Source: Cercis canadensis (lineage: Eukaryota > Streptophyta > Magnoliopsida > Fabales > Fabaceae). From it: a DNA stretch of 64,000 bases. The stretch lies in assembly GCA_003255065.1 (NCBI GenBank), contig QAOA01001406.1, forward strand, positions 408,273 through 472,272, in the 5' to 3' direction. The position numbers were made by a program, and so were the translations under genes. Below the pieces are notes generated by a model that was not told where the DNA came from, did not search any database, and saw nothing but the letters and a program-made list of their open reading frames with translations. This document shows, in pieces, positions 1-9,336 of this stretch. Every line of letters starts with the position of its first letter. Within the stretch, counting starts at the first letter, position 1.

Positions 1-305
1 ATGAACTCTATAAATATCCCCTACCAACATCATTATCAAAATGCAATTTTGGAAATCTGGTAAATGTTATTCTGTTTTACTTGTACGTAATGGTTATCAA
101 CCACAATTAACCTTTGATTTGTTTTATATGGTGGAAAGAGCACGGCTTTACGAGCAGTATGTTACAACCTTAATCAATCACTTCCTATTCTTAAGGTATA
201 ATAAAATTCTTTTGACAACTTTAGTTATCTTGGAATTACTAATGTATATAAAAAGGTTTTAAAACAAATCTAGGACTCAAAATCTCAAGCACCATAACTC
301 TTATG
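1..305 (+). repeat. 3' tail of a third F-box duplication unit
   Basis: This stretch matches, with small indels, the segment downstream of the F-box gene at 2733-4004 (about 4391-4740) and of its paralogue (about 16706-16810). All begin with the same 'tgaactctataaatatcccc' stretch. It lacks about 40 bases present at 4501-4545 and diverges after 'cttatgcc' at about 305. A third unit, with its gene, should therefore lie just left of the window. The short open frame inside (41-262) is not conserved in the other copies and is not called as a gene. Confidence 0.85.
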
Positions 306-650
306 CCTTCCTCCATTTCCTTCACTTGATTCTTTAATGATCTCCAGTTGCTCGTACTTGACTTCCATGCCTACGTATCCACATCTCATTGAGAAGTTGA
401 TACTTGATTCTAGTAGTGTGGATCCATTGATAGACACACTGGAGATTATTGTAGGGGCATCATTATCTACAGCAACAGAAGAAGATAAATTACACACTCT
501 TGCTCCTCCACTGCTCTTTCCTCTCTCAAATTCTTGAATATTCGCAGAATTGACATAGAAGCATTACCAGAAGAGTGGATCCAAAATCTGACTTCTCTGC
601 ACTTGAGGAATTGGAAATTATGGGGGTTGACAACCCTAACCCTGTTGGAA
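306..650 (+). pseudogene. NLR (CC-NBS-LRR) leucine-rich-repeat relic, part 1
   Basis: Translation of 306-537 gives LRR-type sequence of plant disease-resistance proteins: LPPFPSLDSLMISSCSYLTS followed by MPTYPHLIEKLIL. A second stretch near 535-630, in another frame, contains IEALPEEWIQNLTSLHL, a typical repeat of NB-LRR proteins. No NB-ARC domain, P-loop or start is visible and the frames do not connect, so this is a decayed fragment. It ends where the solo LTR begins. Calling it an NLR is by motif recognition; a profile search with LRR models would settle it. Confidence 0.65.
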
Positions 651-657
651 ATGTAAT

Positions 658-970
658 TGATGCAACTGAGGAATTAAGAACAAGAACTGGTTTATTTGAT
701 TGATAACAACACCAACGTGGTTGCTGTTTATATAGAGATGCAGTACTACTGCCAAGGCTATCTGATAGAGATAGCTGCCTAGCATATTCTAACTAACTAA
801 GATAAATACTACTACTGATAAAGCATATAAATATAGGAGATAAATATAGCAGCAGAATAAGAGTCCTCCTTCTTCATGCAACATAGAGTCCCACAGCATG
901 CAACCTTTCTCACGCATAACGTGGGTTGGGTTTAGGAACTCGGGTGCTAACCCGTCTGCCCATTGCATCA
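658..970. mobile_element. Solo LTR of an LTR retrotransposon (fossil)
   Basis: A 313-bp sequence starts TGATGCA and ends TGCATCA, a perfect short terminal inverted repeat of the TG...CA type. It is flanked by a perfect 5-bp target duplication, gtaat at 653-657 and 971-975. A TATA-like tttatatag lies inside at about 730. No internal region is present, so this is a solo LTR left by recombination. It is probably Ty1/copia-like from size and ends, but that is a guess. The intact target duplication suggests modest age. Confidence 0.8.
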
Positions 971-1394
971 GTAATCTATAAAAATCATGGAAGTTACAAA
1001 AGTAAAAAATATTGTACTAGAAAGTGGTGGTAAAGTCAAAGAAGAGTGTAGAAAAATGCAGAAGAAGTAGAGGCATTGCAAGGAGAGAAAAATCTAGATG
1101 AAAGGAAAAGACAGCTGCAGCATTAATTATCAAGAAAAAAAATCTGCAACTTTTGTAAAAATAAGAATACTCTAGAGAGAGTAGATTCGGTGGAGTAAGG
1201 CTATAAATAGCCTTTGATGCTCAGCTAACTAGAGGCTTTCACATGTAGAAGAGTTTCCTCAAATGAAGAGATTTCACCCTCACATGAACATGAAAAGAGT
1301 CTCTTCCAAGTATATCAATGTACTTGTAAACTATCTAAATATCAAATTAATTATGATATATTATGCTGCATTTACCATTTCTAAAATTCTAATA
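971..1394. other. Gene-less stretch between NLR relics
   Basis: No coding signal is seen. A TATA-like ggctataaatagcc at about 1199 and the surrounding composition resemble a second, older LTR or promoter fragment. I could not find paired ends or a target duplication, so it is left unclassified. Confidence 0.4.
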
Positions 1395-1540
1395 AATCCA
1401 TGGAATAATGAAGATGTTACTGTTAGCATACAACGTCAAGCCCTTCGTAGCCTCCACTCTTTAAAAATAAATATTGTGATTATTTGAAGGCTTTGTCAAA
1501 GTGGATCTGCAATCTTCCTTCACTAAGAACAGATTCCTTT
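1395..1540 (+). pseudogene. NLR leucine-rich-repeat relic, part 2
   Basis: The translation WNNEDVTVSIQRQALRSLHS continues as LKINIV. After a one-base frame change it reads LKALSKWICNLPSL. This is the pattern LRSLxSLKI...LKALPEWIxNLTSL found in plant NB-LRR repeat arrays. It lies about 750 bp beyond part 1, with the solo LTR between them, and may come from the same dead gene. No intact reading frame survives. Confidence 0.6.
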
Positions 1541-2067
1541 CAATGGGTTTTTATTTTTATCTCGTCAATTGATTTATATTTTTATAATAAATACTCTATC
1601 AAAAAAGTTTAATAACCTCCCACTTTTTTTTTAATAATAATCTAGATAATATAAGATTACTTTTTATTATAATTAACAATAAAATTAAACTAAAACTAAA
1701 AAGTATTTTCTAAAATTAATTTTGTTTCAAGAAATTATTTGAAATTAATTATGGCTGTTTTGTGTAAATGAAAATTACATTTTAAAATGTAAAAATAACA
1801 TAGATTAAAATTTGTAATTGGTTTAAGAACATTAGTATTTTCATTTTTTAAAACTCAAATTGTAATATTTGACTCAAATATACAAAAAAAAAAAATTTAC
1901 TTTTGCAGGCATGTATCAAATAATAACTCTTTTTTCATTATAAATGTTACTGTCTAAGTGAGAGTATTTTTATAATAAGCATGGAACAATTATTGGAATA
2001 ATTGAATAAGAGCTATCACAAGTGACATTATCACATTGAGCATCATCACGACTTTGATGTAAGAGGT
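1541..2067. other. AT-rich intergenic stretch
   Basis: Very AT-rich sequence with homopolymer runs. I see no coding sequence, RNA gene or clear element ends. Confidence 0.5.
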
Positions 2068-2203
2068 TTTAGTGCAATGACATGATGGCCTCCCAATCTT
2101 GAGGTTTGATTGCCTCATTTTCTTAGGTTCAAGTCTAGGGTTTCCCGCTCCTCTAATACACTAAGTGCGCCCCCTTTTACCTACATTGGAAAAAAAAAAA
2201 AAA
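2068..2203 (+). mobile_element. tRNA-derived SINE with poly-A tail
   Basis: Box A-like tagtgcaatgac (about 2069) and box B-like aggttcaagtct (about 2125) are spaced as in a tRNA promoter. A 3' tail of about 15 A follows. The flanking aagaggt at 2061-2067 and 2204-2210 is a target duplication overlapping the tail. Non-coding, about 136 bp. Confidence 0.75.
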
Positions 2204-2559
2204 AAGAGGTAAGATAATAGCCATCCTAGTGCCATTGAGCCAAAAGACTCATGAACAAATAAAACCTCTTTTGGGGAGTTTGATATAAAAAATAATATTT
2301 TATTCATTTTCATCATAAAGTATTACTGCTTTAACTATATAACCAATTTTGACTATGTCATATAGCACATTAAGATTGAATAATAAACATTTGCACTCTA
2401 TATAGTATATACTAATATATATATCAGAGACACAAAAAAAATCTCCTCACTCAATAGTCAATATCACAAGTAAAATTGACAATTAAAATTATTCTTATCA
2501 TTTAATTTATTTAATAGATGTGGGTCAAGCCCAAATCATCTCATTAATTAATTTTAGTC

Positions 2560-2640
2560 TTGTTATTTGTATAATGGGCCTAAATTTAATTGAGTCTACT
2601 TAAACTTTAATCTCTATAAACCAAAGTTTGCCGACAGAGA
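2560..2640 (+). promoter_or_regulatory. F-box gene A proximal promoter with site II-like TGGGCC
   Basis: The sequence aatgggcctaaat near 2573 is a TGGGCC site II-like element. A telo-box-like tagggtttc lies downstream at about 2646. Both motifs are common in plant growth-related promoters and both are kept in the paralogue at about 14897 and 14970. Function is inferred from motif only. Confidence 0.4.
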
Positions 2641-2656
2641 AGGATTAGGGTTTCAA

Positions 2657-2680
2657 ATGACCCAAGGTTTAGGCCTTTAG
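2657..2680 (+). promoter_or_regulatory. uORF 1 of F-box gene A
   Basis: A short ATG-to-TAG frame encoding MTQGLGL lies upstream of the F-box start. It is identical in unit B (14981-15004). Whether it lies in the transcript is inferred. Confidence 0.45.
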
Positions 2681-2697
2681 GGTTTCCATCTACGAAA

Positions 2698-2733
2698 ATG
2701 CCTCCATCTCACATAAACAAAGCCTCTCCTTAA
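2698..2733 (+). promoter_or_regulatory. uORF 2 of F-box gene A, stop overlaps main ATG
   Basis: An 11-codon frame, MPPSHINKASP, ends in a TAA whose last A is the first base of the F-box ATG (TAATG). The paralogue has the same length and overlap, encoding MPSSNVNKASP at 15022-15057. This geometry could allow termination-reinitiation or lower main-ORF translation. Confidence 0.5.
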
Positions 2734-4004
2734 TGTCTCCAACATATATATCGGCTACCTCCAAGAAGTTGCCGAATGCAAACTTTGAGAAAACAATGAA
2801 GGAAAGAAGCACTCCATCTCCAATTCACCTCAACAATAACGATGTTGTTTACGAGATCCTCACATGGTTACCAGCAAAATCTCTCATGCGATTTAAAAGC
2901 ATCAGCAAATTCTGGGAAACAAAGATAACGCGGGACTCCTTTTTCATACAGCTTCACCGCCGTCGCTCCAAAACTCGGCCTGGCGGCGAGAAACTTCTCT
3001 TTCACCTTGGCGGCAATAAATTTGTCGTTCAACGTGGTTTTGAACACAAGTTTATATCCACAGATAAAGATGGCAGGAACCACATAACGGAATACACTCA
3101 CTATTATCCATATGAACATGCTAACGTCTCAGTAGTTGATGGCTTAGTTTGTTTCTACAGGGAAAGAGGTTCTAGTTTTTCTGCTTCACTTCATAATCTG
3201 TCCACCCACGAATCCATTGCTCTCCCTGAAGATTCGAATTTTAAAAGAGGCTCTCGGGCAAGATCTTTCTTCTTTATTGGGTTTGATTCCTCACACACCC
3301 TCTACAAAATTTTGCACAAAACCGATCTAATTGATCAAGATTTTGGAGAGACAGGATTCGAGGTTTACACAGTAGGGAGCCCTAAGCACTCTTGGAGAAT
3401 AATCAATTCTCCACCTCATGAATGTCATTGTTGTTATCCTTATAAGTCTAGTGTTTGCATCAATGGCGTAATTTATTGGTTCTCATGGTGTTGTGGAGGA
3501 AAGAATATATATTCTAGAGGGCTCAAGATTAAAGCATTTGATGTAAGTGATGAGAAGTTCCACCTCATATCAATTCCTCACGATTGTAGTGTAAATTGTA
3601 GTGTACACAATCTGAAGAATGTTAATGGAGTTCCCACTTTAATGGATCGTAATCCATGTTGGCCAGGCACGGGTTATGTCATAAACCTGTGGAAATTAGA
3701 GGATTATAAGAATCAGGTTTGGGTCGTGGAGAGCATTTTGGTTAATGATGATCCTAAATTATTGAGTTGGATGCCCCCTTTCGTGGTGGGCAGCATTGGT
3801 AGCGGTGAAATTTTGATGATACATTTTTTGCGTGAAATCAACTCCAAAGCACTCATTTACTATGATAGAGCAGGAAGGACATCCAAGGTTGTAAAACTCG
3901 ATAAACCACTGCCAGGAGATGATGATCTTGGATATAGATCCTTCTGGAGTACTTATGTGGAGAATATCATGCCATTGACATCAATTAGTAATAGATTAAT
4001 TTGA
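2733..4004 (+). CDS. F-box protein with F-box-associated domain (copy A)
   Basis: A single-exon gene of 423 residues. The F-box is near residues 32-72: NDVVYEILTWLPAKSLMRFK, then SISKFW. The remainder is the F-box-associated (FBA) type, with motifs such as VVDGLVCFYRE, GVIYWFSW and IKAFDVSDEKFHLISIP. Such proteins are expected to bind SKP1/ASK through the F-box and recruit substrates to an SCF ubiquitin ligase. No substrate can be read from sequence. The start chosen is the ATG that overlaps uORF 2. Compared with copy B it carries a four-residue insertion near residue 287 (SVNCSVHN), made by a small tandem duplication. Intronless and intact, it is probably functional or recently so. Confidence 0.93.
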   Translation: MSPTYISATSKKLPNANFEKTMKERSTPSPIHLNNNDVVYEILTWLPAKSLMRFKSISKFWETKITRDSFFIQLHRRRSKTRPGGEKLLFHLGGNKFVVQRGFEHKFISTDKDGRNHITEYTHYYPYEHANVSVVDGLVCFYRERGSSFSASLHNLSTHESIALPEDSNFKRGSRARSFFFIGFDSSHTLYKILHKTDLIDQDFGETGFEVYTVGSPKHSWRIINSPPHECHCCYPYKSSVCINGVIYWFSWCCGGKNIYSRGLKIKAFDVSDEKFHLISIPHDCSVNCSVHNLKNVNGVPTLMDRNPCWPGTGYVINLWKLEDYKNQVWVVESILVNDDPKLLSWMPPFVVGSIGSGEILMIHFLREINSKALIYYDRAGRTSKVVKLDKPLPGDDDLGYRSFWSTYVENIMPLTSISNRLI

Positions 4005-4834
4005 ATGATTATTGTCATGTTATAATTTGGATCTAGTTGTGAAAGAACTTTATTTTATGTGTTTGAATTCATTGTCAAATGAGAATTTTCTGTTTCAAAT
4101 ATTGGGCATTTATTATTTGACAACATTTCTGTTAAGATGTTTCGTTCACTTTCTATAGAAATAGAAGGACCATGGTGAAGAATTTCAATGCATATCTGGT
4201 GTAAGGTTGGTGCAGCTTGAGAAACTAATATGATATAATCGGTTTTGTGAAATGTTCCTCAATTCCAGATATTGAAGATCCCTGAATATTTCATAAGGAA
4301 TTTTTTTAAAATTCTAATCTGTTCAACCTTGTAATCATTGACCGCAATTTTTAGGAGTTGCAGTTGTGGGGAGAAAAAATTGTGGGTACTGAAATGAACT
4401 CTATAAATATCCCCTACCAACAACATTATCAAAATGCAATTTTGGAAATCTGGTAAATGTTATTCTGCTTTACTTTGTAATGTTTATCAACCACATTAAC
4501 CTTCTGATCAATGTTTCTAGCCAGTTCGTTTTATTATGTGGATTTGTTGTATATGGTGGAAAGAGCACGGCTTTACTAGCAGTACGTTACAACCTTAATT
4601 AATTATTTCCTATTCTTATGGTATAATAAATTCTTTTGACAACTTTAGTTATCTTGGAATTACTAATGTATATAAAAAAAGGTTTTAAAACAAATCTAAG
4701 CCTTAGTATCTCAAGCACCATAACTCTTATGCCATTTGGCAACTCATCTGCCAAACAGACTCTTAAGAAGCTATTAATTTAATAAACTATGTTGATATTG
4801 GATACCATAGCTATGGCGGTATCATTAGTTATAT

Positions 4835-4979
4835 TCGGAGCATCTCAAGAGAGATTTGCTGGTCTGTGTCTCATGTTTTGAGGGAGGCAAATCAAAGAGT
4901 AGATTTTATGGCTAAATTAAGAGCAGCAGGGCATGATAGATGGAAAGTCTATGAGCACTCCTTGCAGATCCCTCTTTGA
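4835..4979 (+). pseudogene. RNase H-like (LINE-type) C-terminal relic in unit A
   Basis: The open translation includes SHVLREANQRVDFMAKLRAA and ends YEHSLQIPL before a stop. The HVxREANxxxDxxAKLG-like pattern is the end of the RNase H domain (RVT_3 type) of plant LINEs and derived host proteins. No reverse transcriptase or other domain is present. The fragment was copied along with the F-box unit, since unit B carries it too. Confidence 0.7.
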
Positions 4980-4985
4980 CACTTT

Positions 4986-6689
4986 TGGCAAATTAAATGG
5001 GAATAGTTTTTCCTAAATTGTACTCTTTTTGTTTATTTTCTTTTGTAATCAAAAATATTTAGTTCACTGGTGCTATTATGTTTTTGTTTTTGCACAAATA
5101 CGTACATGTATGCTTTATGCTAGGAACACTTGCTTTGAATCAAGTAATTTATAGTTGAGTGGTACTGAGGTTGTTCCAAAGGTTTGTGAATTCTATATTT
5201 GAATCCAAAGTTGTAGGTAAAAGTATCCTCTATATATATATATATATAAACACTCACTTTGAGAGAAGCACTCGTGTGCACTTGTGTAAGCTAGAAACAA
5301 GAGTTTCTAAAAATATTATCAGCAAGAGAGACGCAGTATCTTTCGTTCGGACCAAGCAAAGATATCAGTACCTCCTCTGTGAATTTTCTGCATGTCTCAA
5401 GAGGATTCCAACTTCCAATTAGTTGTTAAGGGTTTGCTGAAACAGCAGGGATGTTTGTCATCAATTAATGTTAAGATTCCAAGTGTAAGCGAGGCTGGGA
5501 GCTATATTCATTCCTTGTTAAAGTATGTGTAATTAATGACCTTTGGGTCTAAAGGAATGATGTCAAGGGTTCTTTTCTGCTATGTGCTCAAGAAGCACGA
5601 ATTTATAATTATAAGCTATCATCTATAGTATATAAGTGGTATGTAAAGCTTCCACTTCCAGTTGCGGCTAATTATGGAGTAAATACACAGACAGTAAATA
5701 AAATAATTAGTACACCAATAAGAATTATTTAATGCTGTGTGATTCGTGACTAAAATTTGGAGCACTATTTATCGAATGGCTGAGCATTCCTAGTGTTATG
5801 GAGATTCATTGTTAAAATCTCATTAAAATTAATTTGGGTAGAATTTTGAGAGGAAATAGGCTATCTCTTTGTGTTACCTCCAATTAACTAAAAATTATTA
5901 TTATTTTTTTGAAAAAAAAAGAACTTTGTGATAGTTTACAGAAGGTTAGAAAATGTTTGGATCTCTTCTTGATGTTAGTAACTTAATTGCTAAATATTCA
6001 GATTTATAGTTAAACTACTCATTTCATAATAGGCTATTGCTTTTTGGGAAGGGTATGAATTTTATCTACTATTAATGTGAAATTCTTTGTACAATATCTT
6101 TAAACAGAACATGGCACAGTATATGATCAAGATACAAGTCATATTCTTATTTTCACCCATTTTTATCTTTATCCTATATTTTTAATCCTATCAAGTTTCT
6201 TTCTATTCTTTTTCTTATAAATGAGTGCAATGCCGAAGGAAAAGGGCACAGGAGGACACACCAAAAATTGAACCCTACATATCAAATACCTTGGTTCTTA
6301 AGACTAAGTGAAATACCATTAAATATTTTGTTAATTGGCTTTATTCATATCAAATTTACCATAAATAACTTCAAAAAATGTATAATGATAAGATTTTCAA
6401 TTATTTTTGTTTAGATATTAGATGAACAAAATTAGATTTTCTAGCTGATAATATAAAAAAATTATAGGGATTCGAATCCAAAACCTTAACCTTTTAAAGA
6501 AATCTCTAGCCCTACTATATGTTGTATATAAGACTGTTAATACAATTAGCCTTGAATTTGTTATAATACTAAATCATTTGTTTGCACAAATATTATCTTT
6601 CACTATTTTTCTGGCACATATCATTACTTGACCATTTATATTACCTTTTTTGGATAAAATGTATTACTGTCAATGTAGTTTGGATAAAT
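4986..6689. other. Gene-less stretch with a SINE
   Basis: No supportable gene. It contains a tRNA-derived SINE at about 5149-5245, a TA microsatellite at about 5231-5248, and AT-rich sequence. The 87-residue frame at 5159-5422 runs through the SINE and looks spurious. Confidence 0.5.
5149..5245 (+). mobile_element. tRNA-derived SINE, family 'tagctgagtgg'
   Basis: Box A-like tagttgagtgg is followed about 45 bp later by box B-like tatttgaatcc, then 'aaagttgtaggtaaaag' and a short AT-rich tail. The same layout recurs at 32089-32173 (+) and, reversed, at about 7142-7235, 17285-17375 and 56600-56690. Confidence 0.65.
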
Positions 6690-7085
6690 TTTGAATTCAG
6701 TCCTTATACTTTTCTTTTTTCTTTTAGGGTTTTTATAGTTTAAATTTTTTTTAATTAGGTCATCAACTCGGTTATAATTCCATCAGTTTAGTGTTGACAT
6801 AATAAACGACTTATTTATGTGACAATAAAAGAAATTATGCGGCACCAAAATGGCACAAAAGTTCCCATCTCATCGGTTTTTTTATGCATGAGTCAAAATT
6901 TGATAAGGTGTCAATTTTTATGCCACTTTAGTACCACATCAACTTCTTTTATTGTCACATAGAAAAGTCGTTTGCTATGTCAGTATAAACCGATGGAGTT
7001 ATTATCAGAAATGACAGCAATGACCCAATTACAAAAAACTATAAGGACCTAAAAAGAAAAAAAAATTACAGGAACTTGATTCAAT
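6690..7085. mobile_element. Foldback MITE with long terminal inverted repeats
   Basis: The left end (ttgaattcagtccttatact, then ttttatagtttaaa and aattaggtcat) is an imperfect reverse complement of the right end (atgacccaattac, aaaaaactataaggacc, acaggaacttgattcaat). Arms are about 80 bp. A second, inner inverted repeat involves tgtgacaataaaagaa and its complement. Non-coding DNA transposon derivative; superfamily not assigned. Confidence 0.65.
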
Positions 7086-8422
7086 TCATTTAAACTATAG
7101 TAACTTACAGTACATTAATCACCCTTATTTTTTAATATATTTTTGGCTACAACTTCAGATTTAAATACAAAATTCGAAAACCTTGAGAATAATCTTAATA
7201 CTACTCAACCACAGTTGTTTGGTGCCATTTATATTACCTGTTGATAGATTACCGTGTCCATAAAACAAACAAACTAAAAAGGAAGGAAAGAATGCAGCAT
7301 AGATAGAAATCTAATGGGATTCTTTTTTGTTATATAATGGAATATTATTTGGAAAGCGATAGAGATTGATATTCAAAATAATAATTTCTAAAACGAGTCT
7401 AGATAAAAATTTGACTGATGGTTACATAAACTATCTTCAAATGGTATATATCGAATTAGTTAGATTCATTTCACCACCTTTCTCATTGATGTGGTGTACT
7501 GTCAGAAGCAAGATACCATTATCACCTTTAAATATCTGTCATCTGCTAATACATCCAAGGGGTTAATTAATAATGAAGTCAATTACTAAAACTAAAGAAA
7601 AATCAAAACAAGAAAACCTCAAATTATTTAAAGATCAAACAATAATACTGACATCAGACCTTCTTATAGTTTCTTTACATAATGCTTTGCGTGTTCAATA
7701 AAACATTTCGAAAATTAAANATGACCCAATTAAAAAAACTATAAGGACTTAAAAAGAAAAAAAAAATTACAGGAACTTGATTCAAAATTTATTTAAACTA
7801 TAGTAACCTACAGTACATTAATCACCCTTGTTTTTTAATGTACTTTTGGCTACAACTTCAGGTTTAAATACAAAATTTGAAAACCTTGAGAATAATCTTA
7901 ATACTACTCAACCACAGTTGTTTGGTGCCATTTATATTACCTATTGATAGATTACCGTGTCCATAAAACAAACAAACTAAAAAGGAAGGAAAGAATGAAG
8001 CATAGATAGAAATCTAATGGGATTCTTTTTTGTTATATAATGGAATATTATTTGGAAAGCGATAGAGATTGATATTCAAAATAATAATTTCTAAAACGAG
8101 TCTAGATAAAAATTTGACTGATGGTTACATCAACTATCTTCAAATGGTATATATCGAATTAGTTAGATTCATTTCACCACCTTTCTCATTGATGTGGTGT
8201 ACTGTCAGAAGCAAGATACCATTATCATCTTTAAATATCTGTCATCTGCTAATACATCCAAGGGGTTAATTAATAATGAAGTCAATTACTAAAACTAAAG
8301 AAAAATCAAAACAAGAAAACCTCAAATTATTTAAAGATCAAACAATAATACTGACATCAGACCTTCTTATAGTTTCTTTACATAATGCTTTGCGTGTTCA
8401 ATAAAACATTTCGAAAATTAAA
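7020..8422 (+). repeat. False duplication around single N at 7720
   Basis: 7020-7719 and 7721-8422 are about 700 bp each and nearly identical (a few substitutions and one small indel), separated by one N. The copies share the same two 66-residue spurious frames. Best read as unmerged contig ends or haplotypes, not a biological tandem repeat. Confidence 0.9.
7142..7235 (-). mobile_element. tRNA-derived SINE (reverse)
   Basis: The reverse complement of tttttggctacaacttcaga and the following sequence has the box B-like ttaaatct and box A-like gtggttgagtag of the 5149 SINE family. It appears again at about 7846-7940 only because of the assembly duplication. Confidence 0.6.
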
Positions 8423-9234
8423 CCATTTGATCATGAAAACGTTATAAAGTTCTCTTCATCAATTTCGTGAATGAGAATTGAGAAGGATGATAGATGTTAC
8501 TCAAGTATTCTTTTTTTATTTGGTTATGCGATGAAGGTTTGAACAACACGTGACTTGACATTTAAATATTTTAAAAGAGTTAAATCTAGACCGTGATAAA
8601 TTTTTTAACATTATCCAACATACTCTTAAAAGTACCCATCCAAACACAACCTTAAACTTTATATTCTTTATGGTTTGAATGAAATATTAATAATGTTAAT
8701 GCATATTTAATGTTGGGTACATATACCAACCACCAATACATCTCATGCTAAGGAAGCCATGAACTGTATGGATCATTCTAGGAAACTTAATATTTCATTA
8801 TTGTACCAATTTAACAAAAATACAGTAGCAACTTTATCATCGGATTTGGTAAATTGTTGAAAAAAGATGTATATTGCTTATGGTCACCAAAATTTTTCTG
8901 ACTTAGCCAATTCGGGGTTATATGGTAACGAATTTACATTGAATTTGGTAAAATAAAGTTGTCATATACCCGCAAAATAAATAGCTAATCCACCAAATTG
9001 AATACGGTCACCAAAATGTTTCTGGCCTTAATTGGATTATACATACTAACATATTTATCATGAGATTTGGAAAAATAAAGTCATTTCCTACCCACAGAAT
9101 ACCTTGACATGAATGTTAGAATGTATCTTCCTTAATATAACAAAATAGGAATATTAATAAGACATTTAATGTATATCCATCAAGGCACCTTTGGAATTCA
9201 GTGTACATGACTATTGAAAAAGCCCTTCTCAGCT
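8423..9234. other. Upstream region of the 9337 gene
   Basis: No gene. AT-rich intergenic sequence with internal partial repetition ('caccaaaatttttctg' at about 8886 and 'caccaaaatgtttctgg' at about 9010). Confidence 0.5.
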
Positions 9235-9242
9235 CTATATAA
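9235..9242 (+). promoter_or_regulatory. Probable TATA box of the MBD-like gene
   Basis: The sequence ctcTATATAAGcatc lies about 95 bp before the ATG at 9337, with a CT-rich leader between them. Confidence 0.6.
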
Positions 9243-9286
9243 GCATCATCATTTTCTTCCTAGGCCTCCATCACAATATTGCATTA

Positions 9287-9290
<4 letters not shown>

Positions 9291-9325
<35 letters not shown>
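9291..9325 (+). repeat. (CT)n microsatellite in the 5' leader
   Basis: About 17 CT units sit between the TATA box and the start codon. Pyrimidine-rich tracts in this position are common in plant 5' UTRs. Confidence 0.9.
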
Positions 9326-9328
<3 letters not shown>

Positions 9329-9336
9329 ATTGAAGA

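Larger units (their letters stand above)
2255..4985 (+). repeat. Segmental duplication unit A (F-box unit)
   Basis: The block from 'gaacaaata' through promoter, uORFs, F-box gene, 3' region and RNase H-like relic ('ccctctttgac') is repeated at 14575-16946 with high nucleotide identity. The 3' part is also present at 1-305. Unit A keeps about 330 bp near 4500-4830 that is deleted from unit B. Confidence 0.9.

Noticed and set aside
6470-6510. ggattcgaatccaaaacctt as a tRNA gene or SINE box B
   Set aside because: A lone box B palindrome without box A or tRNA fold.
7366-8269. Two identical 66-residue frames at 7366-7566 and 8069-8269
   Set aside because: They are the same sequence on both sides of the n at 7720, with no domain; the apparent conservation is an assembly artefact.
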